DNA of 64,000 nt from the NCBI GenBank assembly GCA_037893225.1, contig JAZGUH010000225.1, positions 744,001 through 808,000 of the forward strand, written 5' to 3'. This stretch comes from Hippasteria phrygiana (Eukaryota > Echinodermata > Asteroidea > Valvatida > Goniasteridae). Made by a program: the position numbers and the translations under genes. Of the stretch, positions 44,080 through 58,291 are shown piece by piece (the first letter of the stretch is position 1; every line of letters starts with the position of its first letter). The notes below the pieces were generated by a model. That model worked only from the letters and a program-made list of their open reading frames with translations. It did no database searches and was not told the origin of the DNA.

Positions 44080-47000
44080 GGCTTTTCCGAAATTTTTCGG
44101 AAAAGCCATTGTTTTTGTTCTGATTGTTTTTTTTTTTCTTCTTCTCCTTCTTGTTCTTCTATCAAAAATGCCATAGACAAAGCACACGTTTTATTCTCAC
44201 CGCCACTTTTGCCATTAAACAGACTTCAATCTTAATGAAAGTTTGCATAGACTAAGACCCTATACCGAACTCGTGCATATTACTCTGACGTCATGATGAC
44301 GTCATCACGTGGCACGTGACGTCATCTCAAAAGTGCATTTTTGAAGGGCCTATATCTAGAGAACCCTAAGTCCGATTGAGCTCAAACTTGGTTTGTTGGT
44401 GGACCGGCTTGTGTTATAGATAAAAATCGACGTGACGTCATGATGACGTCATCATACGATTTTGCAGTAATTTTTAAAGTTTTGAACCCTTAAGCCATAT
44501 CTCATCAACTGAACATGCTAATTTCGAAATTCTTTTTGTAATAGGTTTGTTAGATCATAGATACTTACATATAATTGTGAAAAATGTATGACGTCATCAT
44601 GACGTCATCAAAAATGTGCTTTTTTGAAACACATATAAGGGTAGGTCCGATCGTCACAAAACTTGGTGGGTAGGCAGATATTGTCACTAGCATGCAAAAT
44701 CCGAAGTGACGTCATGATGACGTCATTGGCTGATTTTCTATGATTTTTTAAATGTTTCAAATTTCATTATACACTCAAAAACTTACACTGTCATTGATCG
44801 GATTGACTACAAACTCGATCCAGGCCAAGACGACGTTGCAAATGTTTGCTTCGACGAGTACAGTTGTGATGACGTCATCGTGGGTCACGTGACGTCATCT
44901 TAAAGGTGCACACTTTCAGGTCCTATATCTAGAGAACCGTAAGTCCGATTGGGTGCAGTCTTAATGCTGATGTGCCAGGATTTGTTACAGATAAAAAATT
45001 GATGTGACGTCATGATGACGTCATCATGACGTCATCTAGAGGTAATTAAATTCAAGTCAAAATTTGGTATATTTAGCAATCTCTTATGACAAAAACCTTC
45101 AGAAGTTTTATACACTGTATTTTTGTGTACCTAATTCCAAGTTCCTATGATCATAGCTCTCTTCAGCGTCAAAATATACCCATTTCAATATTTAGCCCCA
45201 AAACAATATGATAACAAAGGAATTCTGGGAAGGCAGTGTAACCATGGGTGTCACGTTGCACGTTCTTAATTTATCCTACAATCCAACGTAAACTTGTGTG
45301 TGGAGTTGCGCTGTACGAGCGAAATCATATAGCAGTGCATGTTTGGCGTAAACCTGTGTGTTGTTGCGGTGCTTTTTGGAACTGTGCTTTGTATACGGAG
45401 CTTTGAGCGCCAAGGGATACCATTTCCTTGCACTATGATTATACAATGGCGTACGGACTGCATGGATTTTCCTCGATGTGCCTCTCGGAATTGAACGGTA
45501 AATTTCACTTTTTATCCGGATGGTAGGTGAACCTTAGTACCTCTATCTTAATCATGGAACTCCACTTGTTCCTCAAGTGGCGTATCTAGTAATTTGGTGG
45601 TCGTTTTAATGGTGAAATCCGATGTTTTGTTGGGTCTTCGGACGTACTTAATTAATGAATAGGAAAACGCCGCACACGTACTTGGACACTACTATTGCTA
45701 GATCATGTATACACACCAATGCTGAGGGCAGCAGGCCTGGCAACCTGTTTCAAAACCGCGGTTCAAAAACCTCCTCAACTCCAACACTTCGTACACTTTT
45801 TCTACACAGGGCTTTTGGTGCAAGTGTCCAAATTTGCGCTCGAGTGACCATAAGTGCTTTAAGATTGCGGAAATACTGTACACATTTGTTAATATTACAC
45901 GTGAATGTTGTTATCATCACTTCCTTTGCTGTGAACGCGAGATAAAGAACATTTTAGCACGGAGTTTCAGCGAAGTCACGCATAGAAAACCACATTCAGC
46001 TCAGGTAAGCATGTAGAAAAAATAATATTTCAGTTATAAGACCACAATCTCAAAAAGGTTTTCTCACTGTGCATATAACGTCGCATCATTTGAACTCACA
46101 CGTTGTCAGCATATTTTATTTCTTTGTGCGTGTACAATACACATTGTACGTAAAGAGTTTGATGTTTGAAATAGAAACTTGGAAATAATTTACCACAATA
46201 CCCCCATTAAAATCAGTCAGGAATAGCAAAATCTTGGAAAATAACAACAACCCCCCCCCCCCTCGATAAAGGTGTCTAAACATACAACCTGTTATTTCAA
46301 GATTCATGTCAGCAAAATTTGTGAAAACTAATGAGGCAGAAATAAACAATGCCAAGAGCAACTAATTTCACAGAAAACAAAAGCCTTCTTCCCTTGTATT
46401 GCACAAACAATTCCCAATTAGTCTCAAAATTAAAGGTTGTGCCAAGTTTTTACACAAATGGAGAAATACTTAAGAGAGGGCGCTAGACTGACCTAACGGT
46501 ATTAAACTGCACGAGTGCAGTTCGGGACCGTTAGGTTAGTCGAGCGCCCTCTTTTGAGTATTTTTGAGGCTGTTGAGGACAGCACATGGAATGAGACGTG
46601 ATGCGATAATAAGAAAATTAATTTACTGATCGGGTAGCAAGCCGTACATTATATATATATTGCTGATCTTCATCTCGGGCTCCGCAAGTGTCGATAATAG
46701 CCTCATCATATTGTGGAATTAAACATTATTGAGAATTTCATTCAATCATTTGTATTTTGTTGCTATGTTGGACTACATGTTCCCCTTGCCAAACAAATCT
46801 AACAAAAGTTGATGTATTTTTCTGTTGAAACAAATATGTAACATTGTTGTTCTTCTCTCAAATGGTGTCTAAAGCCCTGATGATAAATATTGTGATAAAT
46901 GTCAGACTTTCATAAAAGTAAAGATGATGGTCATAACCAATAACGAAATTGAATCAATTCAGTAAGCAAAATAAAATATTTACCCAACATCATTCACTCA

Positions 47001-48435
47001 GTTAAGATATTTGGAGAAGGGAAGCATACCTTTGTGTCTATTTGTGCCTATTGTGAAACTTGCGGTCTGAATCAATTCCTTTTGCAATAGCTTTAGTATG
47101 GCGTATTATGTGCACAAAGTCGGGCAAAATATGTGACGTCCCGATGACCTCATCAAAAAAGTGCATTTTGAAGGTCCTATATATACACACCGTACGTGTG
47201 ATTGTGTTCAATTGTGACATGCAGATGAGCCGGCATGTATTTTAGATAAAAACGTATGTGACGTCATGTTGACATAACGACATGAAAATTGGTGGGTAGG
47301 TAGATATTGTCACTAGCATACATAATCCAAAGTGACGTCATGATGACGTCATCAACTGATTTTTCAAATGTTTTTAAATATATTTCTACTCCCAAAATTT
47401 GACAGTCATTGATCAGACTGCAATCTGGACACATGACAAGACCACATTCCGAATGTTTGCTTTCACAAGTGCCCTAGTGATGACGTCATCACGTGTCACA
47501 TGACATAATCTTAAATGTGCATTTTTGAATGGCCTATATTTAGAGAACCGTAGGTCTGATTAGATCAAACGTGGTAGGCTGGTAGGTGAACATGTTATAG
47601 ATGAAAATTGATGTGACGTCATGATGACGTCATCATATGATTTTATAGTATTGTTTAAGTTTTTGGACCTTAAAGCCATATATCATCAACAGAACATGCT
47701 AATTTAGAAATTCTTTTTGTAATAGGTTTGTTAGATCATACATAATTGTATATAAATGTGAAAAATGTGTGTTGTCATGAGGACGTCATCACAAAATGTG
47801 CTTTTTTTGAAACACGTATAAGGGTACATCCGATCGTCACGAAAATTGGTGGGTATACAGATATTGTCACAAGAATGCAAACTCCGAAGTGACGTCATTA
47901 TGTGTCACGTGACGTCACCTTAAAGGTGCGTTTTTAAAAGGGGCCATATCTAGACAGTTGTTGGACCGATTAGGGTGAAACCTGGTATGTTGAAAGGCCG
48001 GTAATTGAATATGATGTTAACATGGTTACGTTTTTGAATCTGTAAGCCATATCCCGTCAACAGAACAAACTACTTTCGAAATTCTTTTTGAAATAAGTTT
48101 GTTAGGTCATAAATAATATGTAAAAAATAGAGGCGATTGATGTGGAACATCATAATGACGTTATTAAAGGCGTAATTTATAGACACATATAAATTGGTAG
48201 ATCCGTCGGATTGTCACGAAACTTGGTGGGTAGTCGAATTTCTCATTAGTAGGCAATATTCTAAGTGACATTATAGTATAGGCCTACGAAACTCAATACT
48301 GTTTTTATTCTGTAAAACAACGTACTTTAGTATTATAGAAAAACTGCATCTCACGCAGCAAAACAATCTTTCACCAAACAAAAAACAAAAACGGAAAAGC
48401 CATGTGTTCTGTTAAAACAGACACACTATATCTAG
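44080..48435 (+). mobile_element. CRE-array element Y2 (family Y, full length 4,356 bp)
   Basis: Nearly identical to Y1 with the same termini (palindrome 44080-44107; CTAG 48432-48435). Differences include small indels near 45535 and the single-base deletion in the cargo open frame. The downstream unit P8 also matches P7, so the repeated block has a period near 5,672 bp. Confidence 0.85.
46464..46563. repeat. 100-bp hairpin in Y2 cargo
   Basis: Copy of the hairpin at 40794-40893 with the same symmetry. Confidence 0.92.
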
Positions 48436-49925
48436 TTTTTTTTTTTTTTTGTGCTTCCTTTTCAGACTTTTTTCCCATAGCATTTGTACACGTTTTCTTT
48501 CTTACTGGCACTTTGGCTACTTTGGTGCACCCGATTGACTTTAAACTTGGCAGACACTTAGACAAACTGCTCAGAATGTGTCCCGAACTTTTTGGTCATG
48601 ATGACGTCATCACGTGATTTTTTATGAATTTTTGAAATTTGAAAATCGTAACATTCTTTTCAATATATCTAGCGAACAAAACAAGATATTTTCAAAATTC
48701 TTTTTGTTATAGCTTTGGTATGTCTCAAAGATATGCCCTAAAACGGAGAAAATGTGTGACGTCATGATGACATCATCAAAAATGTGCTTTTTTAAAACAC
48801 ATATAAGGATAGGTCCGATCATCATGAAAATTGGTGGGTAGGTAGATACTGGCACTAGGATGCAAAATCCAAAGTGACGTCATGATGACGTCATCACGTG
48901 ATTTGTTATGAATTTTTGAAATTTTGAAAATCGTAACATTCTTTTAAATATATCTGGCAAACAAAACAAGATATTTTCAAAATTCTTTTTGTTATAGCTT
49001 TGGTAGGTCTCAAAGATATGCCCTAAAAAGGAAAAAAAGTGTGACGTCATGATGACATCATCAAAAATGTGCTTTTTTAAAACACATATAAGGATAGGTT
49101 CGATCGTCATGAAAATTGGTGGGTAGGTAGATACTGGCACTAGCATGCAAAATCCAAAGTGACGTCATGATGACGTCATCACGTGATTTGTTATGAATTT
49201 TTGAAATTTTGAAATCGTAACATTCTTATAAATATATCTCGCAAACAAAACAAGAGATTTTCAAAATTCTTTTTGATACAGCTTTTGGTATGTCTCAAAG
49301 ATATGCCCTAAAAGGCGAGAATTGTGTGACGTCATAATGACGTCATCAATTTTTTTTGTTAACGCATGTAAGGGTCGGTCTGATTAAAAAAATTTATACA
49401 TTGAATTTTTCTCCACCTAATTCAACAATTTCGTGATCGTGGCTCACTCAAGTATTAAGAAATAACAGGCATCTGAAAATTGTGACCAAATTCAATATAA
49501 CACAAAGGAATTCTGGGAAGGACAGAAACCATGGCTTTCATGTGGCATGCTGTCTATAAAGAGTTGATCTCTAGTCTTTTTTTCAAGTCGTTAGACAAGT
49601 CGTAGGCAGATATTTACACCAACTGCTCAGAATGTGCGCCGAACTTTTAGGTCATGATGACGTCATCACATGTCACGTGACGTCATCTTAAAGGGGCATT
49701 TTTGGAAACCATATATCTACAAAAGTACAAGTCACATTAAGTTAAAACGTGGTATTTAGTTATGCCAGCATGTGTTAGATGAAAATGTATGTGACGTCAT
49801 GATGACGTCATCGGCTAATTTTCTATGATTTTTTCATTTTTGAAATTTCATTTAAATCACATAATTTTACACAAAAAAACAAAACAGCCCTGTGTTTGTC
49901 CACAAACACTGCACCAGATGTCTAG
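48436..49925 (+). mobile_element. CRE-array element P8 (family X1)
   Basis: Full X unit after Y2. Starts like P7 but keeps the part P7 lost. Hairpin 49892-49909, CTAG 49922-49925. Confidence 0.7.
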
Positions 49926-51419
49926 TTTTTTTTGCTTCCTTTTCAGACTTTTTGCCCATAGCATTTGTGCACGTTTTCTTTCTTACCGGCACTTTGGCTA
50001 CTTTGGTGCACCCGATTGCCTTTAAACTTGGCAGACACTTAGACAAACTGGTCAGAATGTGTCCCGAACTTTTTGGTCATGATGACGTCATCACGTGATT
50101 TTTTATGAATTTTTGAAATTTGAAAATCGTAAAATTCTTTTCAATATATCTAGCGAACAAAACAAGATATTTTCAAAATTCTTTTTGTTATAGCTTTGGT
50201 ATGTCTCAAAGATATGCCCTAAAAGAAATAAATTGTGTGACGTCATGATGACATCATCAAAAATGTGCTTTTTTAAAACACATATAAGGATAGGTCCGAT
50301 CGTCATGAAAATTGGTGGGTAGGTAGATACTGGCACTAGGATGCAAAATCCAAAATGACGTCATGATGACGTCATCACATGATTTGTTATGAATTTTTGA
50401 AATTTTGAAAATCGTAACATTCTTTTAAATATATCTGGCAAACAAAACAAGATATTTTCAAAATTCTTTTTGTTATAGCTTTGGTAGGTCTCAAAGATAT
50501 GCCCTAAAAAGGAAAAAAATGTGTGACGTCATGATGACATCATCAAAAATGTGCTTTTTTAAAACACATATAAGGATAGGTCCGATCGTCATGAAAATTG
50601 GTGGGTAGGTAGATACTGGCACTAGGATGCAAAATCCAAAGTTACGTCATGATGACGTCATCACGTGATTTGTTATGAATTTGTGAAATTTTGAAATCGT
50701 AACATTCTTTTAAATATATCTCGCAAACAAAACAAGATAGTTTCAAAATTCTTTTTGATACAGCTTTTGGTATGTCTCAAAGATATGCCCTAAAAGGCGA
50801 AAATTGTGTGACGTCATAATGACGTCATCAATTTCTTTTTTTTAACGCATGTAAGGGTCGGTCCGATTAAAAATTTATACATTGAATTTTTCTCTACCTA
50901 ATTCAACAATTTCGTGATCGTGGCTCACTCAAGTATTAAGAAATAGCTGGCATCTAAAAAATTGTGACCAAATTCAATATAACACAAAGGAATTCTGGGA
51001 AGGACAGAAACCATGGCTTTCATGTGGCATGCTGTCTATAAAGAGTTGATCTCTAGTCTTTTTTTCAAGTCGTTAGACAAGTCGTAGGCAGATACTTACA
51101 CCAACTGCTCAGAATGTGCGCCGAACTTTTAGGTCATGATGACGTCATCACATGTCACGTGACGTCATCTTAAAGGGGCATTTTTGGAAACCATATATCT
51201 ACAAAAGTACATGTCACATTAAGTTAAAACGTGGTATTTAGTTATGCCAGCATGTGTTAGATGAAAATGTATGTGACGTCATGGTGACGTCATGATGACG
51301 TCATCGGCTAATTTTCTGTGATTTTTTTCATTTTTGAAATTTCATTTAAATCACATAATTTTACACAAAAAAACAAAACAGCCCTGTGTTTGTCCACAAA
51401 CACTGCACCAGATGTCTAG
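49926..51419 (+). mobile_element. CRE-array element P9 (family X1)
   Basis: Short T-tract, GCTTCCTTTTCAGAC, CRE modules, hairpin 51386-51403, CTAG 51416-51419. Confidence 0.7.
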
Positions 51420-52590
51420 TTTCCCATAGCATTTGTACACGTTTTCTTTCTTACCGGCACTTTGGCTACTTTGGTGCACCCGATTGCCTTTAAACTTGGC
51501 AGACACTTAGACAAACTGCTCAGAATGTGTCCCGAACTTTTTGGTCATGATGACGTCATCACGTGATTTTTTATGAATTTTTGAAATTTGAAAATCGTAA
51601 AATTCTTTTCAATATATCTAGCGAACAAAACAAGATATTTTCAAAATTCTTTTTGTTATAGCTTTGGTATGTCTCAAAGATATGCCCTAAAAGGGAGAAA
51701 ATGTGTGACGTCATGATGACATCATCAAAAATGTGCTTTTTTAAAACACATATAAGGATAGGTCCGATCGTCATGAAAATTGGTGGGTAGGTAGATACTG
51801 GCACTAGGATGTAAAATCCAAAGTGACGTCATGATGACGTCATCACGTGATTTGTTATGAATTTTTGAAATTTTGAAATCGTAACATTCTTTTAAATATA
51901 TCTCGCAAACAAAACGAGATATTTTCAAAATTCTTTTTGATACAGCTTTTGGTATGTCTCAAAGATATGCCCTAAAAGGCGAAAATTGTGTGACGTCATA
52001 ATGACGTCATCAATTTTTTTGTTTAACGCATGTAAGGGTCGGTCCGATTAAAAAAATGTATGCATTGAATTTTTCTCTACCTAATTCAACAATTTCGTGA
52101 TCGTGGCTCACTCAAGTATTAAGAAATAACAGGCATCTGAAAATTGTGACCAAATTCAATATAACACAAAGGAATTCTGGGAAGGACAGAAACCAAGGCT
52201 TTCGTGTGGCATGCTGTCTATAAAGAGTTGATCTCTAGTCTTTTTTTCAAGTCGTTAGACAAGTCGTAGGCAGACACTTACATCAACTGCTCAGAATGTG
52301 CGCCGAACTTTTACGTCATGATGACGTCATCACATGTCGTGTGACATCATCTTAAAGGTGCATTTTTTGAAGCCATATATCTACAAAAGTACAAGTCAGA
52401 TTAAGTTAAAACGTGGTATTTAGTTATGCCAGCATGTGTTAGATGAAAATTTATGTGACGTCATGGTGACGTCATTAGCTAATTTTCAATAATTTTTTTC
52501 ATTTTTGAAATTTCATTTAAATCACATAATTTTACACAAAAAAACAAAACAGCCCTGTGTTTGTCCACAAACACTGCACCATACATCTAG
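51420..52590 (+). mobile_element. CRE-array element P10 (family X1, no 5' T-tract)
   Basis: CTAG of P9 is followed directly by TTTCCCATAGC, without the usual long T-tract or CAGAC, so its 5' end is slightly deleted. Hairpin 52557-52574, CTAG 52587-52590. Confidence 0.7.
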
Positions 52591-52659
52591 TTTTTTTTTT
52601 TTTTTTATTTTTGGCTGTTTTGGAAACTTTTCCAAAACAGCCCTTGTTTTCGTTAAGAT

Positions 52660-52690
<31 letters not shown>

Positions 52691-55046
52691 GGCTTTTCCG
52701 AAATTTTTCGGAAAAGCCATTGTTTTTGTTCTGATTGTTTTTTTTTTTCTTCTTCTCCTTCTTGTTCTTCTATCAAAAATGCCATAGACAAAGCACACGT
52801 TTTATTCTCACCGCCACTTTTGCCATTAAACAGACTTCAATCTTAATGAGAGTTTGCATAGACTAAGACCCTATACCGAACTCGTGCATATTACTCTGAC
52901 GTCATGATGACGTCATCACGTGGCACGTGACGTCATCTCAAAAGTGCATTTTTGAAGGGCCTATATCTAGAGAACCCTAAGTCCGATTGAGCTCAAACTT
53001 GGTTTGTTGGTGGACCGGCTTGTGTTATAAATAAAAATCGACGTGACGTCATGATGACGTCATCATACGATTTTGCAGTAATTTTTAAAGTTTTGAACCC
53101 TTAAGCCATATCTCATCAACTGAACATGCTAATTTCGAAATTCTTTTTGTAATAGGTTTGTTAGATCATAGATACTTACATATAATTGTGAAAAATGTAT
53201 GACGTCATCATGACGTCATCAAAAATGTGCTTTTTTGAAACACATATAAGGGTAGGTCCGATCGTCACAAAAATTGGTGGGTAGGCAGATATTGTCACTA
53301 GCATGCAAAATCCGAAGTGACGTCATGATGATGTCATTGGCTGATTTTTTATGATTTTTTAAATGTTTAAAATTTCATTATACACTCAAAAACTTACACT
53401 GTCATTGATCGGATTGACTACAAACTCGATCCAGGCCAAGACCACGTTGCAAATGTTTGCTTCGACGAGTACAGTTGTGATGACGTCATCGTGGGTCACG
53501 TGACGTCATCTTAAAGGTGCACACTTTAAGGTCCTATATCTAGAGAACCGTAAGTCCGATTGGGTGCAGTCTTAATGCTGATGTGCCAGGATTTGTTACA
53601 GATAAAAAAATTGATGTGACGTCACGATGACGTCATCATGACGTCATCTAGAGGTCATTAAATTCAAGTCAAAATTTGATATATTTAGCAATCTCTTATG
53701 ACAAAAACCTTCAGAAGTTTTATACACTGTATTTTTGTGTACCTAATTCCAAGTTCCCATGATCATAGCTCTCTTCAGCGTCAAAATATACCCATTTCAA
53801 TATTTAGCCCCAAAACAATATGATAACAAAGGAATTCTGGGAAGGCAGTGTAACCATGGGTGTCACGTTGCACGTTCTTAATTTATCCTACAATCCAACG
53901 TAAACTTGTGTGTGGAGTTGCGCTGTACGAGCGAAATCATATAGCAGTGCATGTTTGGCGTAAACCTGTGTGTTGTTGCGGTGCTTTTTGGAACTGTGCT
54001 TTGTATACGGAGCTTTGAGCGCCAAGGGATACCATTTCCTTGCACTATGATTATACAATGGCGTACGGACTGCATGGATTTTCCTCGTTGTGCCTCTCGG
54101 AATTGAACGGTAAATTTCAATCTTAATCATGGAACTCCACTTGTTCCTCAAGTGGCGTATCTAGTATTTTGGTGGTCGTTTCAATGGTGAAATCCGATGT
54201 TTTGTTGGGTCTTCGGACGTACTTAATTAATGAATAGGAAAACGCCGCACACGTACTTGGACACTACTATTGCTAGATCATGTATACAAACCAATGCTGA
54301 GGGCAGCAGGCCTGGCAACCTGTTTCAAAACCGCGGTTCAAAAACTTCCTCAACTCCAACACTTCGTACACTTTTTCTACACAGGGCTTTTGGTGCAAGT
54401 GTCCAAATTTGCGCTCGAGTGACCATAACGTGCTTTAAGATTGCGGAAATACTGTACACATCTGTTAATATTACACGTGAATGTTCTGATCATCACTTCC
54501 TTTGCTGTGAACGCGAGATAAAGAACATTTTAGCACGGAGTTTCAGCGAAGTCACGCATAGAAAACCACATTCAGCTCAGGTAAGCATGTAGAAAAAATA
54601 ATATTTCAGTTATAAGACCACAATCTCAAAAAGGTTTTCGCACTGTGCATATAACGTCGCATCATTTGAACTCACACGTTGTCAGCATATTTTATTTCTT
54701 TGTGCGTGTACAATACACATTGTACGTAAAGAGTTTGATGTTTGAAATAGAAACTTGGAAATAATTTACCACAATACCCCATTAAAATCAGTCAGGAATA
54801 GCAAAATCTTGGAAAATAACAACAACCCCCCCCCCCCCCCCCCCCTTGATAAAGGTGTCTAAACATACAACCTGTTATTTCAAGATTCATGTCAGCAAAA
54901 TTAGTGAAAACTAATGAGGCAGAAATAAACAATGCCAAGAGCATCTAATTTCACAGAAAACAAAAGCCTTCTTCCCTTGTATTGCACAAACAATTCCCAA
55001 TTAGTCTCAAAATTAAAGGTTGTGCCAAGTTTTTACACAAATGGAG

Positions 55047-55146
55047 AAATACTTAAGAGAGGGCGCTAGACTGACCTAACGGTCTTAAACTGCACGAGTG
55101 CAGTTCGGGACCGTTAGGTTAGTCGAGCGCCCTCTTTTGAGTATTT
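55047..55146. repeat. 100-bp hairpin in Y3 cargo, first copy
   Basis: Same hairpin as 40794-40893. One base that is unpaired in Y1/Y2 (A opposite G) is C here, which adds a base pair. Confidence 0.92.
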
Positions 55147-58100
55147 TTGAGGCTGTTGAGGACAGCACATGGAATGAGACGTGATGCGATAATAAGAAAA
55201 TTAATTTACTGATCGGGTAGCAAGCCGTACATTTTATATATATTGCTGATCTTCATCTCGGGCTCCGCAAGTGTCGATAATAGCCTCATCATATTGTGGA
55301 ATTAAACATTATTGAGAATTTCATTCAATCATTTGTATTTTGTTGGACTACATGTTCCCCTTGCCAAACAAATCTAACAAAAGTTGATGTATTTTTCTGT
55401 TGAAACAAATATGTAACATTTTTGTTCTCTCAAATGGTGTCTAAAGCCCTGATGATAAATATTGTGATAAATGTCAGACTTTCATAAAAGTAAAGATGAT
55501 GGTCATAACCAATAACGAAATTGAATCAATTCAGTAAGCAAAATAAAATATTTACCCAGCATCATTCACTCAGTTAAGATATTTGGAGAAGGGAAGCATA
55601 CCTTTGTGTCTATTTGTGCCTATTGTGAAACTTGGGGTCTGAATCAATTCCTTTTGCAATAGCTTTAGTATGGCGTATTATGTGCACAAAGTCGGGCAAA
55701 ATATGTGACGTCCCGATGACCTCATCAAAAAAGTGCATTTTAAAGGTCCTATATATACACACCGTACGTGTGATTGTGTTCAATTGTGACATGCAGATGA
55801 ACCGGCATGTATTTTAGATAAAAACGTATGTGACGTCATGTTGACATAACGACATGAAAATTGGTGGGTAGGTAGATATTGTCACCAGCATACATAATCC
55901 AAAGTGACGTCATGATGACGTCATCAACTGATTTTTCAAATGTTTTAAAATATATTTCTACTCCCAAAATTTGACAGTCATTGATCAGACTGCAATCTGG
56001 ACACATGACACTTGAGACCACATTCCGAATGTTTGCTTTCACAAGTGCCCTAGTGATGACGTCATCACGTGTTACATGACATAATCTTAAATGTGCATTT
56101 TTGAATGGCCTATATTTAGAGAACCGTTGGTCTGATTAGATCAAACGTGGTAGGCTGGTAGGTGAACATGTTATAGATGAAAATTGATGTGACGTCATGA
56201 TGACGTCATCATATGATTTTATAATATTGTTTAAGTTTTTGGACCTTAAAGCCATATATCATCAACAGAACATGCTAATTTAGAAATTCTTTTTGTAATA
56301 GGTTTGTTAGATCATAGATACTTACATATAATTGTGAAAAATGTATGACGTCATCATGACGTCATCAAAAATGTGCTTTTTTGAAACACATATAAGGGTA
56401 GGTCCGATCGTCACAAAAATTGGTGGGTAGGCAGATATTGTCACTAGCATGCAAAATCCGAAGTGACGTCATGATGATGTCATTGGCTGATTTTTTATGA
56501 TTTTTTAAATGTTTAAAATTTCATTATACACTCAAAAACTTACACTGTCATTGATCGGATTGACTACAAACTCGATCCAGGCCAAGACCACGTTGCAAAT
56601 GTTTGCTTCGACGAGTACAGTTGTGATGACGTCATCGTGGGTCACGTGACGTCATCTTAAAGGTGCACACTTTAAGGTCCTATATCTAGAGAACCGTAAG
56701 TCCGATTGGGTGCAGTCTTAATGCTGATGTGCCAGGATTTGTTACAGATAAAAAAATTGATGTGACGTCACGATGACGTCATCATGACGTCATCTAGAGG
56801 TCATTAAATTCAAGTCAAAATTTGATATATTTAGCAATCTCTTATGACAAAAACCTTCAGAAGTTTTATACACTGTATTTTTGTGTACCTAATTCCAAGT
56901 TCCCATGATCATAGCTCTCTTCAGCGTCAAAATATACCCATTTCAATATTTAGCCCCAAAACAATATGATAACAAAGGAATTCTGGGAAGGCAGTGTAAC
57001 CATGGGTGTCACGTTGCACGTTCTTAATTTATCCTACAATCCAACGTAAACTTGTGTGTGGAGTTGCGCTGTACGAGCGAAATCATATAGCAGTGCATGT
57101 TTGGCGTAAACCTGTGTGTTGTTGCGGTGCTTTTTGGAACTGTGCTTTGTATACGGAGCTTTGAGCGCCAAGGGATACCATTTCCTTGCACTATGATTAT
57201 ACAATGGCGTACGGACTGCATGGATTTTCCTCGTTGTGCCTCTCGGAATTGAACGGTAAATTTCAATCTTAATCATGGAACTCCACTTGTTCCTCAAGTG
57301 GCGTATCTAGTATTTTGGTGGTCGTTTCAATGGTGAAATCCGATGTTTTGTTGGGTCTTCGGACGTACTTAATTAATGAATAGGAAAACGCCGCACACGT
57401 ACTTGGACACTACTATTGCTAGATCATGTATACAAACCAATGCTGAGGGCAGCAGGCCTGGCAACCTGTTTCAAAACCGCGGTTCAAAAACTTCCTCAAC
57501 TCCAACACTTCGTACACTTTTTCTACACAGGGCTTTTGGTGCAAGTGTCCAAATTTGCGCTCGAGTGACCATAACGTGCTTTAAGATTGCGGAAATACTG
57601 TACACATCTGTTAATATTACACGTGAATGTTCTGATCATCACTTCCTTTGCTGTGAACGCGAGATAAAGAACATTTTAGCACGGAGTTTCAGCGAAGTCA
57701 CGCATAGAAAACCACATTCAGCTCAGGTAAGCATGTAGAAAAAATAATATTTCAGTTATAAGACCACAATCTCAAAAAGGTTTTCGCACTGTGCATATAA
57801 CGTCGCATCATTTGAACTCACACGTTGTCAGCATATTTTATTTCTTTGTGCGTGTACAATACACATTGTACGTAAAGAGTTTGATGTTTGAAATAGAAAC
57901 TTGGAAATAATTTACCACAATACCCCATTAAAATCAGTCAGGAATAGCAAAATCTTGGAAAATAACAACAACCCCCCCCCCCCCCCCCCCTTGATAAAGG
58001 TGTCTAAACATACAACCTGTTATTTCAAGATTCATGTCAGCAAAATTAGTGAAAACTAATGAGGCAGAAATAAACAATGCCAAGAGCATCTAATTTCACA

Positions 58101-58191
58101 GAAAACAAAAGCCTTCTTCCCTTGTATTGCACAAACAATTCCCAATTAGTCTCAAAATTAAAGGTTGTGCCAAGTTTTTACACAAATGGAG

Positions 58192-58291
58192 AAATACTTA
58201 AGAGAGGGCGCTAGACTGACCTAACGGTCTTAAACTGCACGAGTGCAGTTCGGGACCGTTAGGTTAGTCGAGCGCCCTCTTTTGAGTATTT
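58192..58291. repeat. 100-bp hairpin in Y3 cargo, duplicated copy
   Basis: Identical in layout to 55047-55146, as expected from the 3,146-bp duplication. Confidence 0.92.
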
